The notes under the pieces: model-generated
The model's input: only the letters and a program-made list of their open reading frames with translations
Told to the model about the DNA's origin: nothing
Databases searched by the model: none
DNA from: Gaiellasilicea sp963705515
Lineage (GTDB): Bacteria > Actinomycetota > Thermoleophilia > Gaiellales > Gaiellaceae
Length of the DNA: 64,000 nucleotides
NCBI GenBank assembly: GCA_963705515.1
Contig: CAVPJV010000008.1
Span: forward strand, 868,001 to 932,000
Reading direction: 5' to 3'
Program-made: the position numbers and the translations under genes
Part shown: positions 1 to 7,862 of the stretch, in pieces
Layout of the letters: each line of letters begins with the position of its first letter
Numbering within the stretch: the stretch's first letter is position 1

Positions 1-821
1 TCGATGTCCACGAGGCAGAGGCTGAGCGGATAGCCCTGCGCCTGCGAGTCGGCGAGCTCGCGCTCGAGCCGGTCGTGGAAGTGGCGGTGGTTGCCGAGCT
101 GGGTGAGCGGATCGGTGAGCGCCAGGCGCATCGCGCGCAGCTCACGGAACGTCGAGCGCTGGTAGAGCGCGATCGCGAGCAGCGGCCCGACGAGCGCGCC
201 CGACAGGAACGGCGAGCGCTGCCAGAGGATCACGAGCATCAGCGCCGCCGAGGCCATCAGCGCGAACGGCATGCTCGTGGCCGCGACACTCGTCCGCGCG
301 ACCGTTCTGAACGGCTTGTGCGCACTGACGCCGACCACGAGGCTGATCAGGATCAGATTGACGGAGTAGAAGGCGAAGGCGGCGAGGACGACCTGCGCGA
401 AGACGAGCTCTGCGCCGTCGCCGCGCACCGGGAGGATCGTCGCGCCTGCGACCGCGGCGGCGATCGACATCACGGCCGCGTTGTAGATGACGCGGATCGG
501 CGGGCGATGCTCGAACAGGTGCATGATCGGCGCCGCCATGCCGACGACGACGCCCGCCTGCCAGCCGTAGAGCACGATCGCGGCCGTGCAGAAGACGAAG
601 CCGAGCGAGACGCCGCCGGTGTCGATCCCGTCGAGCGGGACCGGGTAGCGCTCGGCGAGCGTCGATGCCGCCAGCAAGCCGGCGATCCCGGCGATCGTCG
701 CCAGGTCGCGCGGTGAGACGGCGAACGAGACCGCGGCCGCAGCAGCGACCACGAATCCCAGCAGCCCGACCGGCAAGACGACCGCCGCGAGCCGCGGGGG
801 GAGTTTCCCCCACGGACTCAT
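1..821 (-). CDS. Membrane-bound GGDEF (diguanylate cyclase-like) protein, 3' end outside window
   Basis: Reading leftwards from ATG at 821, the protein begins MSPWGKLPPRLAAV and continues with about six hydrophobic helices (residues 10-210), rich in Ala, Val and Leu, before a cytoplasmic segment ALTDPLTQLGNHRHFHDRLE near residue 235. This DPLT-LGN-R-F pattern is the classic start of a GGDEF domain. The visible part ends at CLVDID (residue ~273), just before the GGEEF signature, so catalytic competence cannot be judged. Full GGDEF domains turn two GTP into cyclic di-GMP. The ATG has an AAGGA ribosome site 8 bases upstream that overlaps the stop of the 35-residue peptide gene before it, so the two are probably co-translated. 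The membrane part has no recognised sensor motif. Confidence 0.85.
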   Translation of the reverse strand, partial: MSPWGKLPPRLAAVVLPVGLLGFVVAAAAAVSFAVSPRDLATIAGIAGLLAASTLAERYPVPLDGIDTGGVSLGFVFCTAAIVLYGWQAGVVVGMAAPIMHLFEHRPPIRVIYNAAVMSIAAAVAGATILPVRGDGAELVFAQVVLAAFAFYSVNLILISLVVGVSAHKPFRTVARTSVAATSMPFALMASAALMLVILWQRSPFLSGALVGPLLAIALYQRSTFRELRAMRLALTDPLTQLGNHRHFHDRLERELADSQAQGYPLSLCLVDI

Positions 822-831
822 CGCGCGGTCC

Positions 832-939
832 TTACCAGCCCCAGGTGAAGCTGTCCCAGCCCCAGTTTCCGATCGCCGTGGCGAGAGCCACGAGCGCGAT
901 CAAAACCCCGACGAGGCGGCCATTCCTCCACTGCAACAT
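832..939 (-). CDS. 35-residue single-span membrane peptide upstream of the GGDEF gene
   Basis: ATG at 939 preceded by GGGAGG opens a 36-codon frame. The peptide has a basic N-terminus (MLQWRNGR), a helix LVGVLIALVALATAIG long enough to cross the membrane, and a Trp-rich tail NWGWDSFTWGW. Its stop codon sits 10 bases before the start of the membrane GGDEF gene and overlaps that gene's ribosome site. No family recognised. A regulatory or assembly partner of the GGDEF protein is possible, but this is inference from position only. Confidence 0.6.
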   Translation of the reverse strand: MLQWRNGRLVGVLIALVALATAIGNWGWDSFTWGW

Positions 940-1037
940 GTCCGTGCCCTCCCTGTTGCGGATCAGATCGTCAGACCCCGGGATGATGAACGTCGCTCTG
1001 CGGCCCGTAATCCCTCGAAAAGGTGATTTCGCCGGGC

Positions 1038-1043
1038 TAGGCT
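1038..1043 (+). promoter_or_regulatory. -10 box TAGGCT of a leaderless gene
   Basis: TAGGCT lies 6 bases before the GTG at 1050, so the transcript would start at or next to the start codon. No ribosome site is present. Confidence 0.5.
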
Positions 1044-1049
1044 ACGGCC

Positions 1050-1193
1050 GTGTCCGCGACGATCGAGCCCGAGCCCACCGAGGAGGAGCGCGAGGCGATC
1101 CTCGCCGCGCTCGCCCGGCCCGCCTCCGCGGAAGGCGGCTGGGCGTCGGCGGCCCTCGCCGAGGGCGTCGAGGAGGACGACCTCGACCCGTAA
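1050..1193 (+). CDS. 47-residue acidic small protein
   Basis: GTG start directly behind a TAGGCT box. The product opens with EPEPTEEEREAILAALA and ends EGVEEDDLDP. The helix P-T-x-E-E-R-x-A-I-x-A-A-L followed by a short tail resembles small acyl-CoA carboxylase epsilon-type subunits of actinobacteria, which also sit near carboxylase genes; a biotin carboxylase gene lies 2.1 kb downstream. The similarity rests on one short helix, so the assignment is weak. No signal peptide or membrane segment. Confidence 0.45.
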   Translation: MSATIEPEPTEEEREAILAALARPASAEGGWASAALAEGVEEDDLDP

Positions 1194-1226
1194 CCATTCC
1201 GCCGCCGGCGCCGTTACAGAAGCACG

Positions 1227-1397
1227 ATGTGCTGCCGCTGTGGAGACCATCCCGCCCGCTCCGCCGAGGAGCCGTTCTGCCCGATCTGCGTGATCTCGAT
1301 CAAGGTCGAGGTCGCCCGCGGGCTGACACAGCTCGCCGGCTACCTGAACGCCTGGGCCGCCTTCGGCGACTGGTGCAGCGAGCGCCAGACCGCCTGA
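1227..1397 (+). CDS. 56-residue Cys-rich (zinc-ribbon-like) protein
   Basis: ATG opens MCCRCGDH, and a second knuckle CPIC occurs at residues 18-21, so C2/C3/C5 plus C18/C21 could hold one zinc ion. The rest is a predicted helix (ISIKVEVARGLTQLAGYLNA) and a tail with one more Cys. The start lies 33 bases after the preceding small gene, so both may share a transcript. No named family recognised. Confidence 0.45.
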   Translation: MCCRCGDHPARSAEEPFCPICVISIKVEVARGLTQLAGYLNAWAAFGDWCSERQTA

Positions 1398-1451
1398 GAC
1401 CGCCACCTGCCGCGGATCGACTTCTCGCCCTCGGAGTGGGATGATCGGGCC

Positions 1452-2570
1452 GTGGTGCGTGGGTCGCTTGCGGCGACGGCTCTGATCGGGCTCAGCCTGG
1501 CCGCAATCGCGCCGATCGCGACTGCCCTGCCGGCCGCGCCGGTGCTGACGAAGCCCCAGGCGGTCGCCGCCGTCCGCGCCGTTCTGCGGACGAAGGCGTC
1601 CGCATGCGGGCTCCGGATCGGGCGGATCACGGCGACCCGCGCAGGGTCGGGTTGGCGAGTGAGCGTCCAGACCTCGGGCGGGGCGAGCGGGCTGTCTCGC
1701 TGGAGCGTCGGCCGCAAGCCGGCGCCGTTGAACCCGCTCGCGCGCAGGATCGTCGCCGGCTGCCCCAGACCGAAGCCGCCTCAGCAGCCGGCAGTTCCAC
1801 CCACTCCGGCGCCGGGGGCGCCGGCGACCTACGTCTTCGGCTCGCAGTTGAGCGCGGCGCAGCAGGCGCTCGTCCGCCGTGGGCTCGACGCGGGTGCGCG
1901 GCTCTACCGCTCGACGCTGGGCCGCGAGCTTCCGGCATTCACCGTCTGGGCACACACGAACGTCGAGGAGCTCATCGCCGCCTATGCCGCGAACGTGCCG
2001 ACGTCTCCGGAGAATGCGCGGGCACTCTGGTCAGGCGGGCAAGTCGGGCACGCGACCCTCCGGCAGGTGTGGCTCGGCCCACCTTGGTTCGCCTCGGGAC
2101 CGGACTCCAATCAGCTCAAGATCGCGGCGCACGAGGCGTTCCACCTGCTCCAGTACGAGGTAATCGGCCAGCGCGCGATGAGCGTCTCGGGACTGGACGA
2201 GGTTCCTCAGGCCGGGCCGTGGTGGCTGCTGGAGGGCAGTGCCGAGTACTTCGCGTACCTCGCTGTCACCGGGGACGGCGCCACGACGCTCGGCAGCGTG
2301 CGCTCGCGCTGGATCGGCTCGGCGAGAGCATCCGGGGCGACGCTCGTCGCACTCTCGACGCTGCGCGGCCAGCGGGAGACCGGCGGCGCCTACGACATCT
2401 ACGCGCTCGCGACCGAGCTGCTGCTCCGCGACCGCGACCCGAAGCTGACGTTCGCCTACTTCGAGGCGATCGCCCGCGGCGTCGAGTGGCACGAGGCTTT
2501 TGCATCGACATTCGGCCGCACCTTCGACGCCTTTGTCGCCGAGTTCGAGGCGTTCCGCCGCTCCACGTAG
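1452..2570 (+). CDS. Secreted HEXXH metallopeptidase-like protein
   Basis: GTG start followed by a signal peptide (VRGSLAATALIGLSLAAIA, cleavage near ALPAA, residue ~28). Residues 30-110 form a small Cys-containing domain, followed by a Pro-rich linker (PKPPQQPAVPPTPAP). The C-terminal 240 residues hold HEAFH (residue ~226), with LLEGSAEYFAY about 30 residues later. HEXXH followed by an E-x-x-A-E-Y segment is the pattern of gluzincin metallopeptidases of the MA clan, where the two His and the later Glu bind zinc. It would act outside the cell or at the cell surface. Substrate unknown. It faces pgsA tail to tail, with 4 bases between. Confidence 0.7.
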   Translation: MVRGSLAATALIGLSLAAIAPIATALPAAPVLTKPQAVAAVRAVLRTKASACGLRIGRITATRAGSGWRVSVQTSGGASGLSRWSVGRKPAPLNPLARRIVAGCPRPKPPQQPAVPPTPAPGAPATYVFGSQLSAAQQALVRRGLDAGARLYRSTLGRELPAFTVWAHTNVEELIAAYAANVPTSPENARALWSGGQVGHATLRQVWLGPPWFASGPDSNQLKIAAHEAFHLLQYEVIGQRAMSVSGLDEVPQAGPWWLLEGSAEYFAYLAVTGDGATTLGSVRSRWIGSARASGATLVALSTLRGQRETGGAYDIYALATELLLRDRDPKLTFAYFEAIARGVEWHEAFASTFGRTFDAFVAEFEAFRRST

Positions 2571-2574
2571 AGCG

Positions 2575-3111
2575 TCAGGCGGTCCCGCGCAACAGTCGGG
2601 GCGCGGCCCGGGCGTAGTCGAGCCCAGACACCCAGGTGAGGATCAGCGCGACGAGCAGCGCCCACCAGGCGACGCTGTCGTCCCAGGCACCGGCCGCCGC
2701 GAAGCCTCCGAGCGCGGCGGCGACCGCCTGCGCCCAGGTCTTCAGCTTCCCGAGATCCCGGGCCGCGATCACGACCCCGCGCTCGATCGCGGCCAGGCGC
2801 AGACCGGAGATGAGGATCTCGCGCGCCACGATCGCGGCCACCATCCAGGCCGGCCAGATCCCGTCCTCGATCAGCATCACGAGCACGGCGAGCACGAGCA
2901 CCTTGTCGGCGATCGGGTCGAGCAGCGAGCCGAGCGGCGAGGTGACGCCCCGGCGCCGCGCGATCCGGCCGTCGAACCAGTCGGTCGCCATCGCGACGCA
3001 GAAGATCGCGGTCGCCCAGTACTCGTTGTTCGGGAAGTCCCACGCGTAGAGCAGCACCACGAGCGGCACCGATGCGGCGCGGGCGACGGTCAACTGGTCG
3101 GGCAGCGTCAC
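2575..3111 (-). CDS. pgsA: CDP-diacylglycerol--glycerol-3-phosphate 3-phosphatidyltransferase
   Basis: 178-residue membrane enzyme that makes phosphatidylglycerol phosphate from CDP-diacylglycerol and glycerol 3-phosphate, the first committed step to phosphatidylglycerol and cardiolipin. It carries the full CDP-alcohol phosphotransferase motif D-x2-D-G-x2-A-R-x8-G-x3-D-x3-D (DWFDGRIARRRG followed by GSLLDPIADK, residues ~44-66) and four to five further hydrophobic helices. I chose GTG at 3111, giving VTLPDQLTVAR, because most family members start M-x-L-P-N-x-L-T-x-x-R; an ATG 30 bases upstream lies in frame but adds unusual residues. The start sits at the edge of a long palindrome (3118-3278). 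Confidence 0.9.
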   Translation of the reverse strand: MTLPDQLTVARAASVPLVVLLYAWDFPNNEYWATAIFCVAMATDWFDGRIARRRGVTSPLGSLLDPIADKVLVLAVLVMLIEDGIWPAWMVAAIVAREILISGLRLAAIERGVVIAARDLGKLKTWAQAVAAALGGFAAAGAWDDSVAWWALLVALILTWVSGLDYARAAPRLLRGTA

Positions 3112-3117
3112 GGCTCG

Positions 3118-3278
3118 ATGCCCGACCGTGGATTCTCGCACCGCCGATGACGACCCAGACGCGGCGTCGGATCACCGCCCTCGCCCTTGGCCAGGCTTCC
3201 GGCCTGGCCGGCGTGCGAGTGCGGCGTCCGACTTGGTCTGGGCCGCCCTCGCCGATACGTCAATCCACGGTCAGGCAT
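3118..3278. repeat. 161 bp long imperfect palindrome P1
   Basis: The left half (from 3118, ATGCCCGACCGTGGATT) matches the reverse complement of the right half (from 3278, ATGCCTGACCGTGGATT) along nearly the whole 78-base arm, with roughly three quarters of positions pairing. The centre is a tight hairpin, GGCCAGGC (3189-3196) and GCCTGGCC (3202-3209). It fills the gap between divergent pgsA and the carboxylase gene. Compare P2 at 36872-37034, which has the same length and layout but a different sequence. Probably a MITE- or REPIN-like non-autonomous element. Confidence 0.75.
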
Positions 3279-3300
3279 CTCCGTGAGAATACGCGGCGCC

Positions 3301-5067
3301 ATGGCCCTTCCCTCGAAAGTGCTCGTCGCGAACCGAGGCGAGATCGCGGTCCGGATCTTCCGGACGCTGCGCGAGCTCGATATCGGCTCGGTCGCCGTCT
3401 ACTCGGAGGCCGACCGCGACGCCGTTCATCCGCGCGTCGCCGACGAGGCATATCTGATCGGGCCGGGCCCGGCCGCGGAGAGCTATCTCGTCGGCGAGAG
3501 GATCCTCGACGCGGCGCGGGAGGCGGGCGCCGAGGCGATCCATCCGGGCTACGGCTTCCTCGCCGAGAACGCCGCGTTTGCACGAGCCGTCGAGGATGCC
3601 GACCTGATCTGGATCGGGCCGCCCAGCTCGGCGATCGAGCTGATGGGCTCGAAGACGGAAGCGCGCACCGCGATGCGGGCCGCCGGCGTGCCGATCATCC
3701 CGGGCGCGACCGACCCGGTCGAGACGGTCAAGGAGGTGCTGCGGCTCGGCGACGAGGTCGGCTACCCGCTGATTGTGAAGGCGGCGGCCGGCGGGGGCGG
3801 CAAAGGGATGAAGCTCGTCGCGTCGCCCGAGGAGGCCGAGCGCGCGTTCGAGTCGGCCCAGCGCGAGGGCGAGAAGTACTTCGCCGACGGCCGCGTCTAC
3901 GTCGAGCGCTACCTCGAGGATCCCCGCCACGTCGAGGTCCAGGTGCTCGCGGACGCGCACGGCAGCGTCATCCACCTCGGCGAGCGCGACTGCACGATCC
4001 AGCGCCGCCACCAGAAGCTGATCGAGGAGACGCCGTCGCCGGCGGTCGACGCGGAGCTGCGCGAGCGGATTGGGCAGATCGCGGTCGATGCCGCCCGCGC
4101 GGCCGGGTATCGCTCCGCCGGCACGATCGAGGGGCTGCTGACCGCGGACGGCTCCTACTACTTCATGGAGATGAACACGCGGATCCAGGTCGAGCACACG
4201 GTCACCGAGGAGGTGACCGGAATCGACCTCGTGCGCGAGCAGGTGCTGATCGCGGCGGGTGAGCCGCTCTCGATCCGGCAGGAGGACGTCGTCCTGCGTG
4301 GCCACTCGATCGAGTGCCGGATCAACGCCGAGGACGTATCCAGCGGCTTCCTGCCTTCACCCGGGCGGATCACCGCCTATCGCGAGCCGGCCGGCCCCGG
4401 TGTCCGCGTCGACTCCGGCGTCGTCGCCGGCTCCGAGATCAGCGGTCTCTACGACCCGATGATCGCGAAGCTGATCGTCCACGGTGTTGACCGCGAGCAC
4501 GCCCGGATGCGGATGCTGCGCGCGCTCGACGAGTTCGAGATCGGCGGCCTGCCGACCCTGCTGGGCTTCCACCGGGCTCTGCTCGGGCACCCCGAGTTCG
4601 TCGCGGGCGGCACCGGCCACGACCTCGTCGAGTCCGAGGAGCTGGCGGCCCTGGCGGAGGAGCTGACCCGCGAGCCCGCGGCGGAGGCTGCGGCGTCCAA
4701 CGGCCGCGTGCGCCCGCGCGCGACCGCCGTCGAGGTGGGCGGCCGCCGCTACGACGTGACCGTGCTCGAACCCGAGCCGCCCTGGGCCGAGCTCGCGCGC
4801 CGCCGCCGCGAGCGGGAGGCATCCGGTCGAGGCGGCGCCGGCAGCGACTCCGTCGTCAGCCCGATGCAGGGGACGGTGCTGAAGGTCGACGTCGCGGCCG
4901 GCGACGAGGTCGAGGCCGGGGCCGTGATCTGCGTCGTCGAGGCGATGAAGATGGAGAACGAGATCGCTGCGCACCGGGCTGGGACCGTGACCGACATCTC
5001 GGTTGCGCCGGGCGACGCCGTCGCGAGCGGGCAGGTGATCTGCCGTGTCGTCGCCGACGAGGCCTGA
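3301..5067 (+). CDS. Acetyl-/propionyl-CoA carboxylase alpha subunit (biotin carboxylase + BCCP)
   Basis: 588 residues with the two parts typical of actinobacterial acyl-CoA carboxylase alpha chains. Residues 1-450 are an ATP-grasp biotin carboxylase: KVLVANRGEIAVRIFRT at the start, the Gly-rich ATP loop GGGGKGMK near residue 164, and MEMNTRIQVEHTVTEEVTG. Residues ~515-588 are a biotinyl domain with the acceptor lysine in EAMKMENE (residue ~549). The enzyme carboxylates biotin with ATP and bicarbonate for a beta subunit that makes malonyl- or methylmalonyl-CoA; no beta subunit lies in the window, so acetyl versus propionyl specificity is open. ATG at 3301 gives the family's usual N-terminus. 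It overlaps the next gene by 23 bases. Confidence 0.93.
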   Translation: MALPSKVLVANRGEIAVRIFRTLRELDIGSVAVYSEADRDAVHPRVADEAYLIGPGPAAESYLVGERILDAAREAGAEAIHPGYGFLAENAAFARAVEDADLIWIGPPSSAIELMGSKTEARTAMRAAGVPIIPGATDPVETVKEVLRLGDEVGYPLIVKAAAGGGGKGMKLVASPEEAERAFESAQREGEKYFADGRVYVERYLEDPRHVEVQVLADAHGSVIHLGERDCTIQRRHQKLIEETPSPAVDAELRERIGQIAVDAARAAGYRSAGTIEGLLTADGSYYFMEMNTRIQVEHTVTEEVTGIDLVREQVLIAAGEPLSIRQEDVVLRGHSIECRINAEDVSSGFLPSPGRITAYREPAGPGVRVDSGVVAGSEISGLYDPMIAKLIVHGVDREHARMRMLRALDEFEIGGLPTLLGFHRALLGHPEFVAGGTGHDLVESEELAALAEELTREPAAEAAASNGRVRPRATAVEVGGRRYDVTVLEPEPPWAELARRRREREASGRGGAGSDSVVSPMQGTVLKVDVAAGDEVEAGAVICVVEAMKMENEIAAHRAGTVTDISVAPGDAVASGQVICRVVADEA

Positions 5068-5947
5068 CTCGGCGAAGGCGCTCTGCGCGGAGATGAGCCG
5101 CGCCCATGCGGAGTCGCTCCATGCGACCGCGAGCCGTGTCGACACCTGGATCCTGATCGAGTACCGCGGCCTCTGGGCGCACGACGCCATCGACGGCTCG
5201 ACGCTCAGCAGCGCCCTGAAGGCGCATCTCGTCGCCGAGCGCGTGCGCTTGCCGCAGGCCCGCATCCTCTTCGTCCGCCGCTCCGAGCGGCGCAGCGGCG
5301 ACGGGATCCTTGCCTTCTACGCCCGGTCGACTCCGACCTCGCGCGAGCTCCGCTGCATCGAGCTCGAGCGTCACGACGATCTGATCGGCCTCGACCTCGC
5401 GACGGCCGGCCGCTCCGTCGACCACCCGCTCTTCCTCGTCTGCACGCACGGCAAGCACGACCGTTGCTGCGCCAAGTTCGGCCGCCCGCTCTACGACGCG
5501 GTGCGCGAGCAGGTCGAGGACGGCTGGGCCTGGCAGTCCTCGCACGTCGGCGGCGACCGCTTCGCCGGCAACCTCGTCGTTCTCGACGACGGCGCTTACT
5601 ACGGGCGCGTCGAGCCGTCGGACGCCTGGCCCGTGGTCGAGGCCGCGGTCGAGCGCCGCGTCCATCTCCCGCTCTACCGCGGCCGCTCCTGCTACGGCTT
5701 CGCCGCGCAGGCGGCCGAGATGGCAGTGCGCGAGCAGACCGCGCTGCTGGGCCTCGACGACGTCCGCGTTCGTTCGATCGCCCGTGACGGCAAGGGCTGG
5801 CGCGCCGACGTGGATGCGGACGGGACGGCCTACGAGGTCGACGTGCACGTCGAGGAGGGCGCTCCGACCCACCTCACCTGCTCGACGACCCGGCTCAGCC
5901 GCCCGAAGCGCTTCGTCGCAGGAACCCCTCGCGGACGAGGCGCCTGA
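5045..5947 (+). CDS. Sucrase/ferredoxin-like (Suc_Fer) thioredoxin-fold protein
   Basis: 300 residues. The hallmark is VCTHGKHDRCCAKFGRPLY (near residue 137), the Cys-containing motif of the Suc_Fer-like family, whose C-terminal half has a thioredoxin-like [2Fe-2S] ferredoxin fold. A second conserved stretch, SHVGGDRFAGNLVVL, follows. Function in bacteria is unknown; an Fe-S redox role is inferred. The GTG at 5045 lies inside the end of the carboxylase gene behind AGGTGA, suggesting translational coupling; an internal ATG at 5093 is an alternative start. Its 3' end overlaps the cupin gene on the opposite strand by 53 bases. Confidence 0.8.
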   Translation: MSSPTRPDSAKALCAEMSRAHAESLHATASRVDTWILIEYRGLWAHDAIDGSTLSSALKAHLVAERVRLPQARILFVRRSERRSGDGILAFYARSTPTSRELRCIELERHDDLIGLDLATAGRSVDHPLFLVCTHGKHDRCCAKFGRPLYDAVREQVEDGWAWQSSHVGGDRFAGNLVVLDDGAYYGRVEPSDAWPVVEAAVERRVHLPLYRGRSCYGFAAQAAEMAVREQTALLGLDDVRVRSIARDGKGWRADVDADGTAYEVDVHVEEGAPTHLTCSTTRLSRPKRFVAGTPRGRGA

Positions 5948-7082
5948 CGAGCACGAGGCGGCCCGCGTCGTCGAGCTCTCCCGGCAGCTCGGAGACGCGG
6001 AACGGCGACTCGGTCGTGACGAGGAACTCGAGCTCCGACGCGAGTCGGGCCGGGAAGCGGAGCGTCCTGCCCTCGAAGGCGAGCGCCGTCCCGTCGAGGT
6101 CGGCGATCACGGTGTCGCGCCGCTCCAGCTCGGTGTCGCTGGTGAGCGTGTCGAGCGCCCGCAGCTCGGAGATCTGGCCGTCGAGGATCGGGCGGCGGGT
6201 GTTGACGAAGCGCGCCCGCGCCCGCTCCCGGACGGCGTCGGCGTCGAGCGTCGGCAGCTCCGGCGGCTCCTCGGCGTCGATGGTCTGCCGGAACGCGAGC
6301 TCGTTCTCAGCCTCGTCGAGCTCGGCCCGCGCCTCGTCGACCCAACGCCTGACGTTGATGCCGACGGTGATGTGGAGCGAGTCCTCGTCCGAGGTCAGCG
6401 CCTGGTGGAGCCAGCCGCGAGGCAGGTAGAGCGTGTCGCCGGCGCGCAAGGTGACGTCGTGCACGGGCTCGCCCGGCTCGCCGAGGGCCGAGCGGTAGCG
6501 CTGGTTCTTCAGCGGCAGCTCCAGCACGGGCTCGTAGACGAGCCATCGCTTCGAACCCGAGACCTGGAGCGAGATCACCTCGTGGGTGTCGTGGTGGACC
6601 GGCAGGCCCTGTGAGCCCGCCGGCGTGTAGTAGGCGTTCGCCTGCACCGGATGGCCGAAGAACGCCTCGAGCCGGCGGCAGTAGCGGGCGAGCGGCAGCC
6701 AGTTGTGGTGCAGCCCCTGGAGCACGATCGTCGCTCCCCGCTCGAACTCCTCGAGCACGCGGGGCACGTCGGCCACACCCGTGAACGGCGAGGGGCGCCA
6801 GGAGAGGTCGGTCGTGTAGCCGCTGACGGTCTCGCCGGCCTTGACGAGCCGGAACGCCGGCAGGCGGATCGCCGACTCGGTGATCAGCCGCTCGACGTCC
6901 CGTGCGGAGAGGAGGTCGTCGAAGCGTCCTTCCTCCCCACGCGGAACGATGAGCGGCTGTCGCTCCCAGTGCTCCGCGAGGAACCGCTCGAGCTGGAGCG
7001 GCTCGACCGCGCGCTCGAGCGCGGCGGAGCTACGCGGCGTCCGAGTCGGAGTCGTCCGCGTCGGCGTCGCTCGAGTCGCCAT
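5895..7082 (-). CDS. JmjC/cupin-type 2-oxoglutarate oxygenase (ribosomal-oxygenase-like)
   Basis: About 395 residues. The core has the cupin_4/JmjC signature: VHHDTHEVISLQVSGSKRW (H-x-D iron ligands), then LPRGWLHQA supplying the distal His, preceded by HHNWLPLARYCRRLEAFFGH. Such proteins hydroxylate ribosomal protein or other side chains using Fe(II) and 2-oxoglutarate. The C-terminal ~150 residues look like the winged-helix dimerisation region of this family. ATG at 7082 is the most plausible start but gives a low-complexity Thr/Arg head (ATRATPTRTTPTRTP) because it overlaps the acidic gene 7030-7224 in another frame. The true start could be shorter, near AALERAVEPL. Confidence 0.82.
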   Translation of the reverse strand: MATRATPTRTTPTRTPRSSAALERAVEPLQLERFLAEHWERQPLIVPRGEEGRFDDLLSARDVERLITESAIRLPAFRLVKAGETVSGYTTDLSWRPSPFTGVADVPRVLEEFERGATIVLQGLHHNWLPLARYCRRLEAFFGHPVQANAYYTPAGSQGLPVHHDTHEVISLQVSGSKRWLVYEPVLELPLKNQRYRSALGEPGEPVHDVTLRAGDTLYLPRGWLHQALTSDEDSLHITVGINVRRWVDEARAELDEAENELAFRQTIDAEEPPELPTLDADAVRERARARFVNTRRPILDGQISELRALDTLTSDTELERRDTVIADLDGTALAFEGRTLRFPARLASELEFLVTTESPFRVSELPGELDDAGRLVLVRRLVREGFLRRSASGG

Positions 7083-7224
7083 CTGTCGTGTCCGCGTCGT
7101 CGCTGTTCGAGTCGCCATCTGTCGTGTCCGTGTCGTCGCCGTCGGCGTCGTCGGTGATCTGCGTGATCTCGCCGTCCTCGACGGTCACGATCTCGTCGTC
7201 GGTGAGCGTCGTGGTCTCGTCCAT
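7030..7224 (-). CDS. 64-residue highly acidic mini-protein with internal repeat
   Basis: ATG at 7224 follows a near-perfect AAGGAGGAG ribosome site, stronger than that of any neighbour. The product starts MDETTTLTDDEIVTVEDGEI and then becomes almost only Asp, Ser, Thr and Ala, with a 12-residue unit (DDADTTDGDSN/S) present twice. The last 53 bases overlap the cupin gene in another frame. The second half may be disordered or Ca2+/metal-binding; no family recognised. Because the ribosome site is excellent and the cupin start poor, translation of this mini-gene probably feeds the cupin gene. Confidence 0.55.
   Translation of the reverse strand: MDETTTLTDDEIVTVEDGEITQITDDADGDDTDTTDGDSNSDDADTTDGDSSDADADDSDSDAA
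7071..7138. repeat. Two tandem 32-36 bp direct repeats inside the acidic gene
   Basis: The block beginning TCGAGTCGCCATCTGTCGTG at 7071 recurs at 7107 (period 36) with a single mismatch in about 32 bases. The period is a multiple of three, so it adds 12 residues in each overlapping frame. Confidence 0.8.
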
Positions 7225-7265
7225 TGCTCCTCCTTGGCGGCTGGACTTCAGAGCGGCGGACGTTA

Positions 7266-7826
7266 CTACAGGTGGTACGCGTGATCGGTGAACCAGACGA
7301 CACGCTTGAACTCGTCCGGCGCGTCCTTCTCGCCGACGAACGTGCCGAAGACGACGCGGACCCAGCTGCCGTCGACGAGCGATCCCGGCGCGCTCATCGT
7401 CGTCCGCCAGGTCTGGCCCGGCTGCAGGAACGTCGGCGGGGCGGGCTCGAGCTCGGTCGCGCGCCGGATCGCCGGCAGCACGCCCTGGCGATTCGCCTCC
7501 TGGACCGTCTTCAGGTCGCCGGTGGGAAAGAGCATCAGGCCGAAGCTGTAGCCGCCTGGGCCGGTCTCGATCTCGAAACGGAGGTCGGTGTGGTTCGTGA
7601 CCGCGATGCGGGCCGACCAGCCGTCGACGGTGACGGCGAGCGTCTCGACCTCGAAAACGAGCCGCTGGCCGATCGGCGTGGGGTGGAACTCCCGCCAGCC
7701 GAGCTCGGCGCGCTGCGGCTCGGCCGCGTGCACTGACACCGACACCGACGGCCGGCTGCCGGTCTCGGCGGTGCCGCAGCCTCCCAGCGCGAGGGCGAGC
7801 GCGAGCAGGGCGACGGTCCGGCGCAC
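7266..7826 (-). CDS. Putative lipoprotein
   Basis: 186 residues starting MRRTVALLALALALGGCGTAE: a short signal sequence with lipobox LGGC, so Cys17 would be lipidated and the protein anchored on the outer face of the membrane. The remainder is a beta-rich domain with alternating hydrophobic residues (LVFEVETLAVTVDGWSARIA) reminiscent of the extracellular immunoglobulin-like DUF4352 type of lipoproteins; this resemblance is only structural. It is divergent from sucC, with 36 bases between the start codons. Confidence 0.6.
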   Translation of the reverse strand: MRRTVALLALALALGGCGTAETGSRPSVSVSVHAAEPQRAELGWREFHPTPIGQRLVFEVETLAVTVDGWSARIAVTNHTDLRFEIETGPGGYSFGLMLFPTGDLKTVQEANRQGVLPAIRRATELEPAPPTFLQPGQTWRTTMSAPGSLVDGSWVRVVFGTFVGEKDAPDEFKRVVWFTDHAYHL

Positions 7827-7846
7827 CCGGCCAATCTACGCACAGC

Positions 7847-7852
7847 TAGACT
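7847..7852 (+). promoter_or_regulatory. -10 box TAGACT of sucC
   Basis: TAGACT ends 10 bases before the TTG start of sucC; no ribosome site intervenes, so the transcript would have almost no leader. Confidence 0.5.
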
Positions 7853-7862
7853 CGCCGTCGCT

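Noticed and set aside
3108..3302. Short proteins encoded on either strand of P1
   Set aside because: They follow from the palindrome; no ribosome site and no evidence of translation, so kept only as an observation.
7071..7138. Tandem 36 bp repeat considered as a CRISPR
   Set aside because: Only two units, no spacers, in frame within coding sequence.
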